From NCBI GenBank assembly GCA_964372095.1, contig CAYJPV010000004.1, positions 124,001-188,000 on the forward strand: DNA of 64,000 nt, read 5' to 3'. Under the pieces are notes generated by a model. That model was not told the DNA's origin. It did no database searches and saw only the letters and a program-made list of their open reading frames with translations. Made by a program: the position numbers and the translations under genes. Positions 48,623 to 58,285 of this stretch are shown piece by piece (position 1 is the first letter of the stretch; every line of letters begins with the position of its first letter). The stretch comes from CAYJPV01 sp964372095 (GTDB lineage Bacteria; Acidobacteriota; Vicinamibacteria; Vicinamibacterales; JAKQTR01).

Positions 48623-49352
48623 TTACGTACCCGGTGATTCCGGACAGCGGCGGAAGGAGGCTTCGTAGATCACCGTCGGCATCCTGCGCTGAAGTGTTCC
48701 CGGCTGTGGCCGGTTGTACTCCGTGAAAGGCACGCTCGGGTCCGGCGTGAATCCAACGGCTGCCAACTCAGCGACGAGTTGCGCGTCGGTCAGGAAGCAC
48801 TGCGGCTGCCCTGAAGACCGCGTGAACACGAAAGGCTCGCTCGCGACGGGCTGCGTGCCAGGTGGAAACGTGTTCCGCGAAAAGGTGAATACGAACATGC
48901 CCGCCCCCGGCCTGGCCACACGGGCCGCCTCGCCAAGCGCCCACCGGAATTCGACGGCCGAGCGCGCGAGGTTCCAGATACCGTGGGCGATCACGAAGTC
49001 AAAGCCGCCGTCCCAGGCCAGGGATCGCGTCCATCCGCCCGCGAACCACATGCACCCGACCGGCGACAGGTGCCTCACGGGCACGCTGAATCGCGGCGGA
49101 CAGCGTCGGGATCGACAGATCGATGCCGACGACTTCCCAACCCAACCTCGCCAGAGAAGCCGCGTTGCGGCCGGCCCCGCAGCCGAGGTTGAGCACGCGC
49201 GCCCGCCCGGCGCGCCGGATCTCGTCTTCTGCAAACTGCATCAGGACGGCGTCTGAAGACGACTGGGCGAAACCCTCCACCAGGCCGGGCGCGTTCCACG
49301 GCGAGGGGGCGTGAGCATCCACGGTGGTAACATAGGACGCGCCCAGCATCAT
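48623..49352 (-). pseudogene. SAM-dependent methyltransferase, frameshifted
   Basis: The N-terminal frame from 49352 (MMLGASYVTTVDAHAPSPWN) contains the class I motif ARVLNLGCGAGRNAASLARL and WEVVGIDLSIPTLSAAIQRA, and ends near 49000 after MDAIPGLGRRL. The C-terminal half is in another frame: LAWDGGFDFVIAHGIWNLAR, then ARVARPGAGMFVFTFSRNTF, ending at 48623. The join lies about 49008-49022 and needs a one-base shift. It may be an assembly error; if so the product is an intact methyltransferase of about 242 residues. Confidence 0.75.
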
Positions 49353-49388
49353 CACGGATCTTGCCTCGGAACGGAGGATGCTGCGCGG

Positions 49389-50117
49389 ATGCCCATGACC
49401 CCATTTCGATCCTTCGTGGCGCGCCTCGTCCGAACGGTTGTCCTGTCGGAGCTGACGAGACACCTGGAGTTCGAGGTGAACAACGTGTCTCGCTTTGGAT
49501 TCGTCCCAGGACAATGGCTCTCGTTCAAGCGAGACATGCCCAATGGCGAAGAAATCACCCGTGCGTATACCATCGCGTCAGCACCGTCTGATGACAATCG
49601 GTTCGCACTCTGCCTGAACCGGGTGCAGGACGGGTTCATGTCGAATCATCTGTGCGGCATGACGGAAGGCGAAGAGATCAGCTGCGAGGGCCCGTTCGGC
49701 AGTTTTATCCTACGCCCGCCGATGCGGGACACGCTGTTTGTCGCTACCGGAACCGGGATCGCGCCTTTTCGCTCCATGTTGCACTGGCTGCTGGCCGACG
49801 CCTCCCGTCACCAGGACCACGAGCTCTGGCTCCTGTTCGGTAACCGCACCGAACAGGACATCTACTATCACGACGAAACTCTCCGTCTCGCTGCGGAGCA
49901 TGTGACCTTCCACTATCTGCCGACGCTCAGCCGCGGCGGCTCGGAGTGGCGGGGCCTGCGGGGCTATGTGCAGGAGCATGTCGGAGACATCGTGCAAGGC
50001 CGCACCGACATACGGGCGTATGTGTGCGGATTAGCCCACATGGTCACCGCGAACCGCGAGCTGCTCCAACGACTCGGCTGCGATCGCAAATCGATTCTGT
50101 ACGAGAAGTACGACTGA
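49389..50117 (+). CDS. Ferredoxin-NADP reductase-like flavoprotein
   Basis: A 242-residue reductase starting MPMTPFRSFVARLVRTVVLS. The FAD domain has the RxY(T/S) motif ITRAYTIASAP and MTEGEEISCEGPFGSFILRP. The NAD(P) domain has FVATGTGIAPFRSML, LWLLFGNRTEQDIYYHDE and AYVCGLAHMVTANRELL. This is the plant-type FNR fold without an attached ferredoxin. It starts 36 bp from the divergent methyltransferase gene. A type-II NADH dehydrogenase-like gene follows, suggesting a shared redox role. Confidence 0.87.
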   Translation: MPMTPFRSFVARLVRTVVLSELTRHLEFEVNNVSRFGFVPGQWLSFKRDMPNGEEITRAYTIASAPSDDNRFALCLNRVQDGFMSNHLCGMTEGEEISCEGPFGSFILRPPMRDTLFVATGTGIAPFRSMLHWLLADASRHQDHELWLLFGNRTEQDIYYHDETLRLAAEHVTFHYLPTLSRGGSEWRGLRGYVQEHVGDIVQGRTDIRAYVCGLAHMVTANRELLQRLGCDRKSILYEKYD

Positions 50118-50183
50118 GGGGGCGCCGCAACTGCTCCTGACACGGCGAGCGTCGAGGGGCGGAGCCCAAGCGGATCAGCTTCG

Positions 50184-51605
50184 ATGTCATCACTCTCGGA
50201 AACCCAGACGGATGTGATGTCCGACGGCGCTCGGCAGCTACAAGCCGGAACTCAGCCGCGGAAACGGAGGGGGTGGCGATTGCCGGAGACCAGAGGAGAA
50301 GCGGTGGCCGCAAGGCCGAGCGAGAGCACCCGGCCCCGCATCGTGATCGTGGGTGGCGGGTTCGGAGGGCTCTACGCCGCTCAAGCGCTGAAGCGCGCGC
50401 CCGCGGAGGTCACGCTGGTGGACCGGACCAACCACCATGTGTTCCAGCCCCTTCTCTACCAGGTCGCAACGGCATGCCTCGCCCCGCGTGACGTGGCCTA
50501 TCCGATCCGCGTGGCGCTCAGCGGCCAGCGGAACACGACCGTGATCCTGGCCGAGGCGACCGCCGTTGACATGGCGGTCCGGCACGTGGTGCTCACTGAC
50601 GGGTGGCTCGCCTACGACTACCTGATTATCGCTCCCGGCGCACGCCACTCGTACTTCGCGCACCCCGAATGGGAGGAGTTCGCCCCGGGCCTCAAGACAG
50701 TGGAGGACGCGCTGGCGGTCCGGCGGCGCGTGCTGCTCGCCTTCGAGCGTGCAGAGCGGGAGGGCGATCCGGAGCGGCGTCGCGCGCTTCTCACCTTCAT
50801 CCTGGTGGGTGGTGGCCCGACAGGAGTCGAGCTCGCGGGCGCGATTGCCGAGATCGCGTGCAAAGTGATGGCGAAGGACTTTCGGCACATCGATCCGCGC
50901 GAGACACGCACGATTCTGGTGGAGGCGGGCCCCCGAATCCTGCCGACGTTCCCCGCGAGCCTCTCGGAAAAGGCGGAGCGCTCGCTTAGGCGGCTCTGTG
51001 TGGAAGTCCGGACCGGGGCTTCCGTCACAGGCATCTCGCCCGACGCCGTGACGATTGGCAAGGAGCGCGTGAGTGCGGCGACTATCCTCTGGGCCGCCGG
51101 TGTCCAGGCGTCACCGCTCGCCCGCTCACTCGGGATCCCGCTCGATCGCGCCGGCCGGGTGCTCGTCGAGCTCGATCTCACGGTTCCGGGGTATCCCGAT
51201 GTGTTCGTGGTCGGCGACCTGGCGGCGTGTAGCAGCCCCGATGGCCGGCCACTCCCGGGGCTGGCGCCAGTCGCGCTGCAGCAGGGCCGCCACGCGGCGC
51301 ACAACATCCTCCGTGCCATGCGAGGGCAGCCTCTCGCGCCGTTTCGCTATCGCGACCGCGGGGCTATGGCGACGATCGGGCGGGCGATGGCGGTCGCCGA
51401 CATCCGTGGACTGCGGCTATCCGGTCTTCCGGCCTGGCTGGTTTGGTGCCTCATCCACATCCTGTGGCTGATCGGGTTCCGGAACCGCTTCGCGGTGCTG
51501 TTCGAATGGGCGTGGGCCTACTTCACCCAGCAGCGTTCATCCCGGCTCATCGTGGGGGGCGCGCCACCGACAGCCCCATCAGCGACTCCACCTGCTCGAG
51601 GGTGA
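50184..51605 (+). CDS. ndh: Type II NADH dehydrogenase-like flavoprotein
   Basis: A 473-residue NDH-2. FAD motif IVIVGGGFGGLYAAQALKRA, then TNHHVFQPLLYQVATACLAP (a hallmark of NDH-2), the second dinucleotide motif FILVGGGPTGVELAGAIAEI, ILWAAGVQASPLARSLG, and VFVVGDLAACSSPDGRPLPG. The C-terminal amphipathic and membrane segment is AWLVWCLIHILWLIGFRNRF. It transfers electrons from NADH to quinone at the inner membrane without proton pumping. The last 15 residues (GGAPPTAPSATPPARG) are atypical and end 17 bp before dispersed repeat A. The exact start within the first 50 residues is uncertain. Confidence 0.87.
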   Translation: MSSLSETQTDVMSDGARQLQAGTQPRKRRGWRLPETRGEAVAARPSESTRPRIVIVGGGFGGLYAAQALKRAPAEVTLVDRTNHHVFQPLLYQVATACLAPRDVAYPIRVALSGQRNTTVILAEATAVDMAVRHVVLTDGWLAYDYLIIAPGARHSYFAHPEWEEFAPGLKTVEDALAVRRRVLLAFERAEREGDPERRRALLTFILVGGGPTGVELAGAIAEIACKVMAKDFRHIDPRETRTILVEAGPRILPTFPASLSEKAERSLRRLCVEVRTGASVTGISPDAVTIGKERVSAATILWAAGVQASPLARSLGIPLDRAGRVLVELDLTVPGYPDVFVVGDLAACSSPDGRPLPGLAPVALQQGRHAAHNILRAMRGQPLAPFRYRDRGAMATIGRAMAVADIRGLRLSGLPAWLVWCLIHILWLIGFRNRFAVLFEWAWAYFTQQRSSRLIVGGAPPTAPSATPPARG

Positions 51606-51621
51606 AGCCAGCATCGGCGAG

Positions 51622-51750
51622 ACGCCGAGATGTCCCACATGGGATTGTTCTGTGCCCCGGGGAGATCAAACACATGGGACTCTTCTGTGACCAGACTGTG
51701 ACCACAGACAGGACTCGACATCCCGTCAAAGGTTGCGGCGCAGTGAGATC
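51622..51750. repeat. Dispersed repeat segment A, copy 2
   Basis: Matches 26409-26483 in the same orientation but with 50 extra bases (51671-51720), which themselves begin with a variant of the internal CACATGGGA...TTCTGTG motif, giving two near-repeats (51637-51655 and 51671-51689). Confidence 0.82.
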
Positions 51751-51883
51751 GTGCATGTGCAACCTCCACACAGACGATGGTGATGGATTGCCGGATTCGG
51801 CCTTCCAGTCATTGTGACCAATTCGGAGACGGGAGTGAAACCCAGATCACCGATTCGCTCTTCAGCAGCGTGAGTGCCCGACC
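51751..51883. other. Spacer between repeat segments, no gene seen
   Basis: This stretch separates the two repeat segments at the second locus and has no counterpart at 26.5 kb. No coding frame is convincing. Confidence 0.4.
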
Positions 51884-51998
51884 GATCATCACCGTGGGTA
51901 GCACGGCCTCGCCACCACGCCAGCGGCACCCTTCCCGAAAACCCTAGGGTCCTGCCTGATGCTGGTCCTCCAGATGAACCGGCCCCCGGGAAGAGCAC
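51884..51998. repeat. Dispersed repeat segment B, copy 2 (inverted)
   Basis: Reverse complement of 26490-26604, 115 bp, with about four mismatches. It is bounded by GATCATCACCGTGGG and GGGAAGAGCAC. At this locus it sits 133 bp from segment A rather than abutting it. Confidence 0.85.
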
Positions 51999-52287
51999 GA
52001 TGCGCGGGTACCGACAATCGCGCACACCAGACCTGGCCAGACGGGAGCCAACATTCATGCCGTTGGAGCCGCAGATTCCGGTGGCGCCCGATACCCAGCG
52101 TTCTCGGACGGGCCTATCTTAACCATAGAAGAAATGAGCGCTCCACACCTGGTTGCCACCACCTCTCGAAATCGGAGCGCGCTCGAGCTCTCCAGCCTCT
52201 GCTCTCGTCCGCAGGAGAGCCCAGCCGACCTGGGCGCCATCGTCAACCGCTCATGTCGCACACCCTTACCACTGGAGGTTGGACGCG
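51999..52287. promoter_or_regulatory. Upstream region of the transhydrogenase-linked operon
   Basis: No gene is seen. It contains an AT-richer patch near 52110-52135 suitable for a promoter and the GGAGG (52275-52279) ribosome site of the next gene. Confidence 0.45.
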
Positions 52288-53070
52288 ATGGACAGAAATC
52301 CGTTTGAAGCCAAGGTCCGCAAGAGTAGTGCGAGCTCCACGAGCCTCCTCATCAGGTCCGGTGACATCGTCGTGGAGACGGCATTCGCCGAGCTCGCGCC
52401 GTGCGAGTTCCCGATCTGGACCAGTTCGCCGGTCTACGTCGAGATTCCTCCCGACGGAACCAAGAGTTTCACGGTGGGCCCCTTCTCCGGCGCCGTGTCC
52501 CAGGAGACGACTGACGGGGGCTATCCGCACACGATCAAGTTCCCCGTCTACGGAGAGCAGACGATCGCCAGCTTCCGGTCCCACCAGGCGATTTCGGCCG
52601 ACGGCGCCAGTCAGGCCCTCGCCAAAGTGCCGATCGTCGCGCTGGCCACGGCAGTGTCGGGGGTTGTGGACGGCAAGCTCATCCAGACCCACCGCGTTCT
52701 GCCGATCTGGAACGACGGGTCCTCGGTCCTCGTGACCCTCGACTACTTCGAGGGTGAGTCGGCTGAAGGCACGCCCAATCCCGAGTGGCACATGCACGCG
52801 TCGACGGGTCGGCCCGCCGCACTGGGTCTGCAGGACCTAGCGCAGGCGTCGCACCTTCCCGCGAATGCCGCGTACTGCCGCTACCAGCTTCACGCCACGC
52901 CGTGGCTCCTCGGCGCGCAGTTCCTGAACGATCAGGGGACGCTGACCCTGAACCGGATCTGGCAGCGCGAGTGGGCTTTCGACAGCGACGAGACGTTCTC
53001 GAACGCACTGAACCGCATCACCACCGGCCTATTGAGGCCTGCCAGCTCGAACCGCGAGGATGCGGCCTGA
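52288..53070 (+). CDS. Protein of unknown function upstream of transhydrogenase
   Basis: A 260-residue soluble protein starting MDRNPFEAKVRKSSASSTSL, eight bases after GGAGG. It has beta-rich segments (PVYVEIPPDGTKSFTVGPFS, then HTIKFPVYGEQTIASFRSHQ), a VLPIWNDGSSVLVTLDYFEG strand pair and a helical end (ETFSNALNRITTGLLRPA). No signal peptide and no recognised family. It lies 42 bp before pntAA on the same strand and may be co-transcribed with it. Confidence 0.7.
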   Translation: MDRNPFEAKVRKSSASSTSLLIRSGDIVVETAFAELAPCEFPIWTSSPVYVEIPPDGTKSFTVGPFSGAVSQETTDGGYPHTIKFPVYGEQTIASFRSHQAISADGASQALAKVPIVALATAVSGVVDGKLIQTHRVLPIWNDGSSVLVTLDYFEGESAEGTPNPEWHMHASTGRPAALGLQDLAQASHLPANAAYCRYQLHATPWLLGAQFLNDQGTLTLNRIWQREWAFDSDETFSNALNRITTGLLRPASSNREDAA

Positions 53071-53112
53071 ACCACTCACCATCAACCCGGAATCAACAAG
53101 GAGACTGATGTC

Positions 53113-54273
53113 ATGCGGGTCGTCATACCGAAAGAGATTCTGCACGCTGAGAAGCGCGTCGCGGCAATTCCGGAGACCGTCGAGAAGTTGCGTAAGAAGG
53201 GCTTCGAGGTCTCCGTGGAGAGTGGCGCGGGATCGAGCATCTTCATCGAGGATGCCGAGTACGAGAAGGCTGGTGCGACCATCGTGAAGGACGTCGTGGA
53301 GCTGTTCGCGAAGGCCGACGTCATCCTGAAGGTCAAGCAGCCGATCTTCAACGAGGCGGCGAAAAAGCACGAAGTGGACATGATGCCCAAGGGCTGCGTC
53401 CTGGCGACGTTCCTCCACCCCGCCGCACCCGACAGCCACGACCTCGTTCGCAAGCTTCGCGATCGCGATATCACCTCGTTTACCATGGACGGCATCCCGA
53501 GGATCTCCCGTGCGCAGCGCATGGATGCACTCACGTCCATGAGCACGGTCACGGGGTATCGCGCCGTGCTCGACGCCGCCGAACAACTCCCCCGGTTCGT
53601 GCCGATGATCGGTACCGCGATCGGCCCCATCAAGCCGGCCAACGTCCTTGTCGTCGGCGCCGGCGTCGTGGGCCTGCAGGCCATCGCCACCGCGAAGCGC
53701 CTTGGCGGCGTCGTCAAGGCCTGGGACATCAGGGAGGCCGCGCGCACGGAGGCGGGCAGCCTCGGCGCCAAGATCGCGGGCTTCGATGTGCCGAAGGAAC
53801 TGGCCATTGCCGAGGGCGGCTACGCCAAGCTGCTGCCGGAGGACTGGCTGAAGAAGGAGCAGGCCGCCATCCAGGATGTCGTCGCAGAGTCGGACATCGT
53901 CATTCTGTCCGCGCTGGTGCCGGGCGCGCTGGCCCCGGTTATCGTCACGAAGGAGGCCGTTGCCCGCATGAAGCCCGGGTCGGTGATCGTTGACGTCTCG
54001 ATCGATCAGGGCGGCAACTGCGCGCTCACTCAGGCAGGCAAGGTGGTGGTCGAGAACAACATCTCCATCTGCGGTCTCCAGAACATCCCGGGGCACATGG
54101 CCATGCAGGCCTCATGGCTCTACGCCAACAACATGTTCTACTACATCGACAACCTCTTCAAGAACGTCCCGGGATCCCCGGATCTCGAGGACGACATCGT
54201 GCGCAACTCGCTCGTCACCAGACAGGGCCAGATCTTCTTCCAGCCGGCCCTCGACGCAATGGGTGGACGCTGA
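53113..54273 (+). CDS. pntAA: NAD(P) transhydrogenase subunit alpha, part 1
   Basis: A 386-residue soluble NAD(H)-binding domain I of proton-translocating transhydrogenase. MRVVIPKEILHAEKRVAAIP is the alanine dehydrogenase/PNT N-terminus; DGIPRISRAQRMDALTSMST and ANVLVVGAGVVGLQAIATAK (dinucleotide fold) follow, then MKPGSVIVDVSIDQGGNCAL and LQNIPGHMAMQASWLYANNM. With the next two genes it forms the three-subunit form of the enzyme, which uses the proton gradient to reduce NADP from NADH. Confidence 0.95.
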   Translation: MRVVIPKEILHAEKRVAAIPETVEKLRKKGFEVSVESGAGSSIFIEDAEYEKAGATIVKDVVELFAKADVILKVKQPIFNEAAKKHEVDMMPKGCVLATFLHPAAPDSHDLVRKLRDRDITSFTMDGIPRISRAQRMDALTSMSTVTGYRAVLDAAEQLPRFVPMIGTAIGPIKPANVLVVGAGVVGLQAIATAKRLGGVVKAWDIREAARTEAGSLGAKIAGFDVPKELAIAEGGYAKLLPEDWLKKEQAAIQDVVAESDIVILSALVPGALAPVIVTKEAVARMKPGSVIVDVSIDQGGNCALTQAGKVVVENNISICGLQNIPGHMAMQASWLYANNMFYYIDNLFKNVPGSPDLEDDIVRNSLVTRQGQIFFQPALDAMGGR

Positions 54274-54306
54274 GTGTCTGACTTCGAGTAAACCGGAGGA
54301 TTGGTC

Positions 54307-54621
54307 ATGGCCGACCTGGCATTAATGCTACTTGTGTTCGTCCTGTCGTTCGGCGTCGGGTACCTGCTGATCTCGCGGGTGCCGCCGCTGTTGCACACAC
54401 CGCTGATGTCGATGACGAATGCCATCTCGGCCGTGACGATCCTCGGTGCCGTCCTGTTGTTCGCCGTGCCGACGAATCCCAGCGAGAAGGTCATCGGCGC
54501 GATCGCGCTCATCACCGCGGCGTTCAACCTCGTGGGAGGGTTCGTGATCACGGACCGGATGGCGAGGCTGTTCAGGATCCATCAGGAGCCGGCGCCGGAC
54601 CGGCAGGGGAGCCGGTCGTGA
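54307..54621 (+). CDS. pntAB: NAD(P) transhydrogenase subunit alpha, part 2
   Basis: A 104-residue membrane subunit starting MADLALMLLVFVLSFGVGYL. It contains the conserved PPLLHTPLMSMTNAISAVTI loop and four hydrophobic segments, ending in a helix TDRMARLFRI and a short tail. Start at the ATG 54307 rather than the TTG six bases upstream. It sits between pntAA and pntB. Confidence 0.93.
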   Translation: MADLALMLLVFVLSFGVGYLLISRVPPLLHTPLMSMTNAISAVTILGAVLLFAVPTNPSEKVIGAIALITAAFNLVGGFVITDRMARLFRIHQEPAPDRQGSRS

Positions 54622-54690
54622 AGGGGCCATCACGCCGGCTGTTCCTTCTTCGTCGCGTTGATGACCTCTGTGCCTTGCGTGGAGTCCAAT

Positions 54691-56124
54691 ATGTCTAGCT
54701 GGGGCTCGATATTCGTCGATCTCTCGATCATCGTGTTGCTGGTGATGGGCATCGCGCAGTTCCGCAACCCGCGCGGTGCACGGTCGGGCAACGCCACCGC
54801 TGCCACGGCCCTGCTGCTGGCGTTCGCGCTCGTGCTGTACCGCAATGCCATTCTGGATCCCGTGCTGCTCGCGGTGGCCCTTCTTATCGGTGGCGCCATC
54901 GGGGCCGTGATCGCGATGCGGGTCACGATGATCCAGATCCCCGCCATGGTGGCCTTCCAGCATGGCGCCGGCGGCGTCGCCGCCTGCGCCATCGCGTTTG
55001 TCGAGCTGACCCGCGGGGGCGCTCCGACGAGTGTCACCGGTGAGGTGTCGGGTTTTCTCGGCCTCATCATCGGCGCGGCCACCTTCAGCGGCAGCATGAT
55101 CGCAGGCGCCAAGCTTGCCGCCAAGATTAAGCAGACACCGGTTGTGCTGATGGGCCACAACCTGATTCTGGTGCTCCTGGTGGGCGCCATCATCGGCCTG
55201 AGTGCCTTTGGCGCCACCACGAGCGGACTCTCGCTGATGGTTGCGCTCGTGTGCGCCCTGGTTGCCGCGGTTCTTGTGGGACTGGTGTTCGCCATCCGCA
55301 TCGGGGGCGCGGATATGCCGGTGCTCATCTCCTTCCTGAACGCCACCGCCGGGCTGGCCGCAGCCTTCTGCGGCGTCGCGATTCAGAACCGGCTGCTCAT
55401 CGCCTGCGGTGCGACTGTCGCCGCGTCCGGCTCCATCCTCACGGCCGTGATGTGCACGGCGATGAACCGGAGTTTCGTCAAGGTCCTCGCCGGGGGCAAG
55501 ATGGCGGGTCCGCCCAAGGCCGAGGGAGGGACGGCCGCCGCTCCGCCAGCGGAGACTCGGGTGGCAAGGACCCTCGCCGAGGCGATGATCGATGCCAAGA
55601 CCGTGCTCCGCGACGCGGAGTCCGTCATCATCGTCCCGGGCTACGGCATGGCGCTGGCTCGCGCGCAGTTCCAGGTCGCGTCCCTCGCCAGGCGCCTGGA
55701 GCAACTCGGCAAGACGGTGGACTTCGCCATCCACCCCGTCGCGGGCCGCATGCCCGGGCACATGAACGTGCTTCTTGCCGAGGCTGATGTCGACTACGAC
55801 AAGCTCAAAGAGATGGATGACGTGAACCCCTCGTTCGCGCAGACAGACGCCGTCCTCGTGGTCGGCGCGTGCGACGTGGTCAATCCGGCGGCGATCAGGA
55901 TCGCGGATACGCCGATTTCCGGCATGCCGATCCTGAACGCGCACGAGGCGCGGCACGTGCTGGTCTGCAACCTCGACGAGCGCCCCGGATACTCCGGCGT
56001 ACCCAACCCCTTGTACGACCAGGCCTCGACTCTCCTGCTGTTCGGTGACGCGAACGAGACGGTGACAGAACTCCTGGAGAGCCTGCCGGCCATGGCCGCC
56101 GAGCAGCGAGCGAAGGCATCATGA
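54691..56124 (+). CDS. pntB: NAD(P) transhydrogenase subunit beta
   Basis: A 477-residue protein from the ATG at 54691 (MSSWGSIFVDLSIIVLLVMG), preceded by GGAG. A membrane domain II (FQHGAGGVAACAIAFVELTR, then GLIIGAATFSGSMIAGAKLA) is followed by the NADP-binding domain III: IIVPGYGMALARAQFQVASL, then FAIHPVAGRMPGHMNVLLAE, DVVNPAAI and PILNAHEARHVLVCN. The stop overlaps the ATG of the aminotransferase gene. Confidence 0.95.
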   Translation: MSSWGSIFVDLSIIVLLVMGIAQFRNPRGARSGNATAATALLLAFALVLYRNAILDPVLLAVALLIGGAIGAVIAMRVTMIQIPAMVAFQHGAGGVAACAIAFVELTRGGAPTSVTGEVSGFLGLIIGAATFSGSMIAGAKLAAKIKQTPVVLMGHNLILVLLVGAIIGLSAFGATTSGLSLMVALVCALVAAVLVGLVFAIRIGGADMPVLISFLNATAGLAAAFCGVAIQNRLLIACGATVAASGSILTAVMCTAMNRSFVKVLAGGKMAGPPKAEGGTAAAPPAETRVARTLAEAMIDAKTVLRDAESVIIVPGYGMALARAQFQVASLARRLEQLGKTVDFAIHPVAGRMPGHMNVLLAEADVDYDKLKEMDDVNPSFAQTDAVLVVGACDVVNPAAIRIADTPISGMPILNAHEARHVLVCNLDERPGYSGVPNPLYDQASTLLLFGDANETVTELLESLPAMAAEQRAKAS

Positions 56125-57563
56125 TCACGATCACCCAACTCAACGACAGGCTGTTGCAGGCGGAGTACGCGGTTCGTGGGCCGATCGTGCAGCGTGCACA
56201 GGAACTGGAGGCCCAGGGCAGGAAGGTCATCTACTGCAACATCGGGAACCCCCAGGCGCTGAAGCAGCGGCCGCTGACCTACTTGCGGCAGTTCCTCTGC
56301 CTGCTCGAGTACCCGGAGCTCTTGAGCCACGGCGACATCCTCGAGCGCTTCCCGAAGGACATCGTCCAGCGGGCGAGGATCGCCCTCGCGACGCACCCAC
56401 ATGGCACAGGCGCCTACACGCAGAGCGCCGGGATACCTTTCATCCGCCAGGCGGTCGCCGATTTCATCGCGCGCCGCGACGGGATCTCGGCGGACCCGGC
56501 GCGGATCATCCTGACAGACGGCGCCAGCAAGGGTGCGCAGGCCGTGCTAACGGCGCTCCTCAGATCGCCGCAAGACGGCTTTCTGGTCCCGATCCCGCAG
56601 TACCCGCTCTACAGCGCCTCCCTCACGCTCTATGGCGGGCAGCGGATCGGGTACTTCCTCGACGAGCGGAACCAATGGCAACTCAGCGAGGCGATCCTCA
56701 CGGAGAGCCTTGAGCACGCACGAATGTCAGGGATTCGTCCCGTCGGCATTGTGGTCATCAACCCCGGCAATCCAACCGGGGCGGTGCTGTCCCGCCAGAA
56801 CATCGAGATGATCCTTGCTTTTGCCAGACGGCATGACCTCGCGGTGATCGCCGACGAGGTCTACCAGGAGAACGTCTACGCGCCGGGGTCCGAGTTCCAC
56901 TCGTTCGCCAAGATCATGCATGCCCTCGGCGACACACAGACCCCGCTCTTCAGCCTGCACTCGGTCTCCAAGGGTTTTCTTGGTGAGTGCGGACACCGGG
57001 GCGGCTACCTCGAGTTGCGCAACATCCCCGAGGATGTGTTCGGGGAGTTCATCAAGTTGCAGTCCATCAGCCTGTGCGCGAACGTCCCCGGACAGCTCGT
57101 CACCTATCTGATGGTGGCGCCGCCGCGGGCTGGCGAGGAGAGCTACGCCGTGTACGTCCGCGAGAGAGACGCGATTCTGAAAGATCTCGAAGAGAAGGCG
57201 GCGGCCCTGGGTGAGGGCGTCAACAAAGTCCCGGGGATGTCGGTGGACGTGCCCCAGGGGGCCATGTACGCGTTCGTGCGCTTCGAGCTTCCGCCGGACC
57301 CTGACGTCGATGTCGAAGCGATGTCCTTGGACGATCGCGAGGCCTACGCTGCGAAGCGAGACACGGCGTACTGCCTGGCCCTGCTCGAGGAGACGGGGAT
57401 TTGTGTCGTGCCAGGTTCCGGTTTCGGCCAGCTTCCTGGCACGCTGCACTTCCGAACGACCTTCCTGCCGCCGCGGGACGAGATTCGGGCACTGGTTGCG
57501 GGGCTTGGGGATTTCCATCGGCGCCATGTGCAGACGCTGATGGTCACCGACCAAGTTGCGTGA
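56121..57563 (+). CDS. PLP-dependent alanine/glutamate-type aminotransferase
   Basis: A 480-residue fold-type I aminotransferase. Its long form and motifs (YCNIGNPQALKQRPLTYLRQ, then GAYTQSAGIPFIRQAVADFI, DGASKGAQAVLTALL, NPGNPTGAVLSRQNIEMIL, and the PLP lysine in SVSKGFLGECGHRGGY) match the eukaryotic-type alanine aminotransferase group rather than bacterial AspC. It is translationally coupled to pntB by a 4 bp overlap, an unusual neighbour for a transhydrogenase. Confidence 0.88.
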   Translation: MITITQLNDRLLQAEYAVRGPIVQRAQELEAQGRKVIYCNIGNPQALKQRPLTYLRQFLCLLEYPELLSHGDILERFPKDIVQRARIALATHPHGTGAYTQSAGIPFIRQAVADFIARRDGISADPARIILTDGASKGAQAVLTALLRSPQDGFLVPIPQYPLYSASLTLYGGQRIGYFLDERNQWQLSEAILTESLEHARMSGIRPVGIVVINPGNPTGAVLSRQNIEMILAFARRHDLAVIADEVYQENVYAPGSEFHSFAKIMHALGDTQTPLFSLHSVSKGFLGECGHRGGYLELRNIPEDVFGEFIKLQSISLCANVPGQLVTYLMVAPPRAGEESYAVYVRERDAILKDLEEKAAALGEGVNKVPGMSVDVPQGAMYAFVRFELPPDPDVDVEAMSLDDREAYAAKRDTAYCLALLEETGICVVPGSGFGQLPGTLHFRTTFLPPRDEIRALVAGLGDFHRRHVQTLMVTDQVA

Positions 57564-57647
57564 GGTGGAAGGCCAATCTCGGGGGTTCGGAACTTGGCGC
57601 GGTGAGCCAAGTTGCGGGCCCTCGAGTCCCGATCCGGCCGAGGCCCG

Positions 57648-58133
57648 CTAGAACCTGGTCAACGACTTGAGCGCGCGATCGATGTCGCTTGGCTTCACGT
57701 AGATGATGTAGCTGAATCCCCCGCGACCGTCGATCATGCCCTGAATCGAGTACACGTCAACGTTGGCTGCCGCGAGCTTCGAGAGCACGCCGGCGAACGC
57801 GCCAACGTGGTCGATCCCCTGTACGAGGATCGCGAAATGCGGGCCATCGAGGGTGATCTTCTCGGCTCTGGCCGCTTCGATCAGGCTCGACGGGATGGTC
57901 GGGAACATGGTGAACTGCGCCTTGTCGGGGCCGAACGGGACCGCGGTCAACGCCATCAGGTCGACGTTGCGGGCTGCCAGTCGCGAGAGGACACGAAAGC
58001 CCTCAGCCGACTCGTCCCTGGTGCTCGTGTAGAAGTACTCGACCTTGCGGACCAGGATGTGCCTTCGCTGAAAGGCAAGAACCTGTGAGACGGGCTTCGG
58101 GCCTCTCACGGTGTCCTCGGCGTCGTCGCTCAA
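57648..58133 (-). CDS. ACT-domain protein
   Basis: A 161-residue product from a TTG at 58133, chosen because GGAGGGAGG lies just upstream and no ATG fits. Two ACT-like halves are visible: one around FYTSTRDESAEGFRVLSRLA, with NVDLMALTAVPFGPDKAQFT, and one with VQGIDHVGAFAGVLSKLAAA, NVDVYSIQGMIDGRGGFSYI. ACT domains bind amino acids. It converges on the aminotransferase gene, consistent with an amino-acid signalling role. Confidence 0.75.
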   Translation of the reverse strand: MSDDAEDTVRGPKPVSQVLAFQRRHILVRKVEYFYTSTRDESAEGFRVLSRLAARNVDLMALTAVPFGPDKAQFTMFPTIPSSLIEAARAEKITLDGPHFAILVQGIDHVGAFAGVLSKLAAANVDVYSIQGMIDGRGGFSYIIYVKPSDIDRALKSLTRF

Positions 58134-58285
58134 GGCATCCCTCCCTCCGCGGTGAATCGGCCCTCGACCGGATCGCCGCCAACCAAATCCCGCCTCGGCG
58201 CAGGCCGCCACCCGGCAGCGGTCATTATTCACCAGCGGATGATCGCAGCCGCAAGAAATCCCGAACCATCAGTCCAGCCAGCCGT

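Noticed and set aside
54328..55956. Long frame antisense to pntB
   Set aside because: Asp/His/Arg-rich shadow of a well-conserved transhydrogenase gene.
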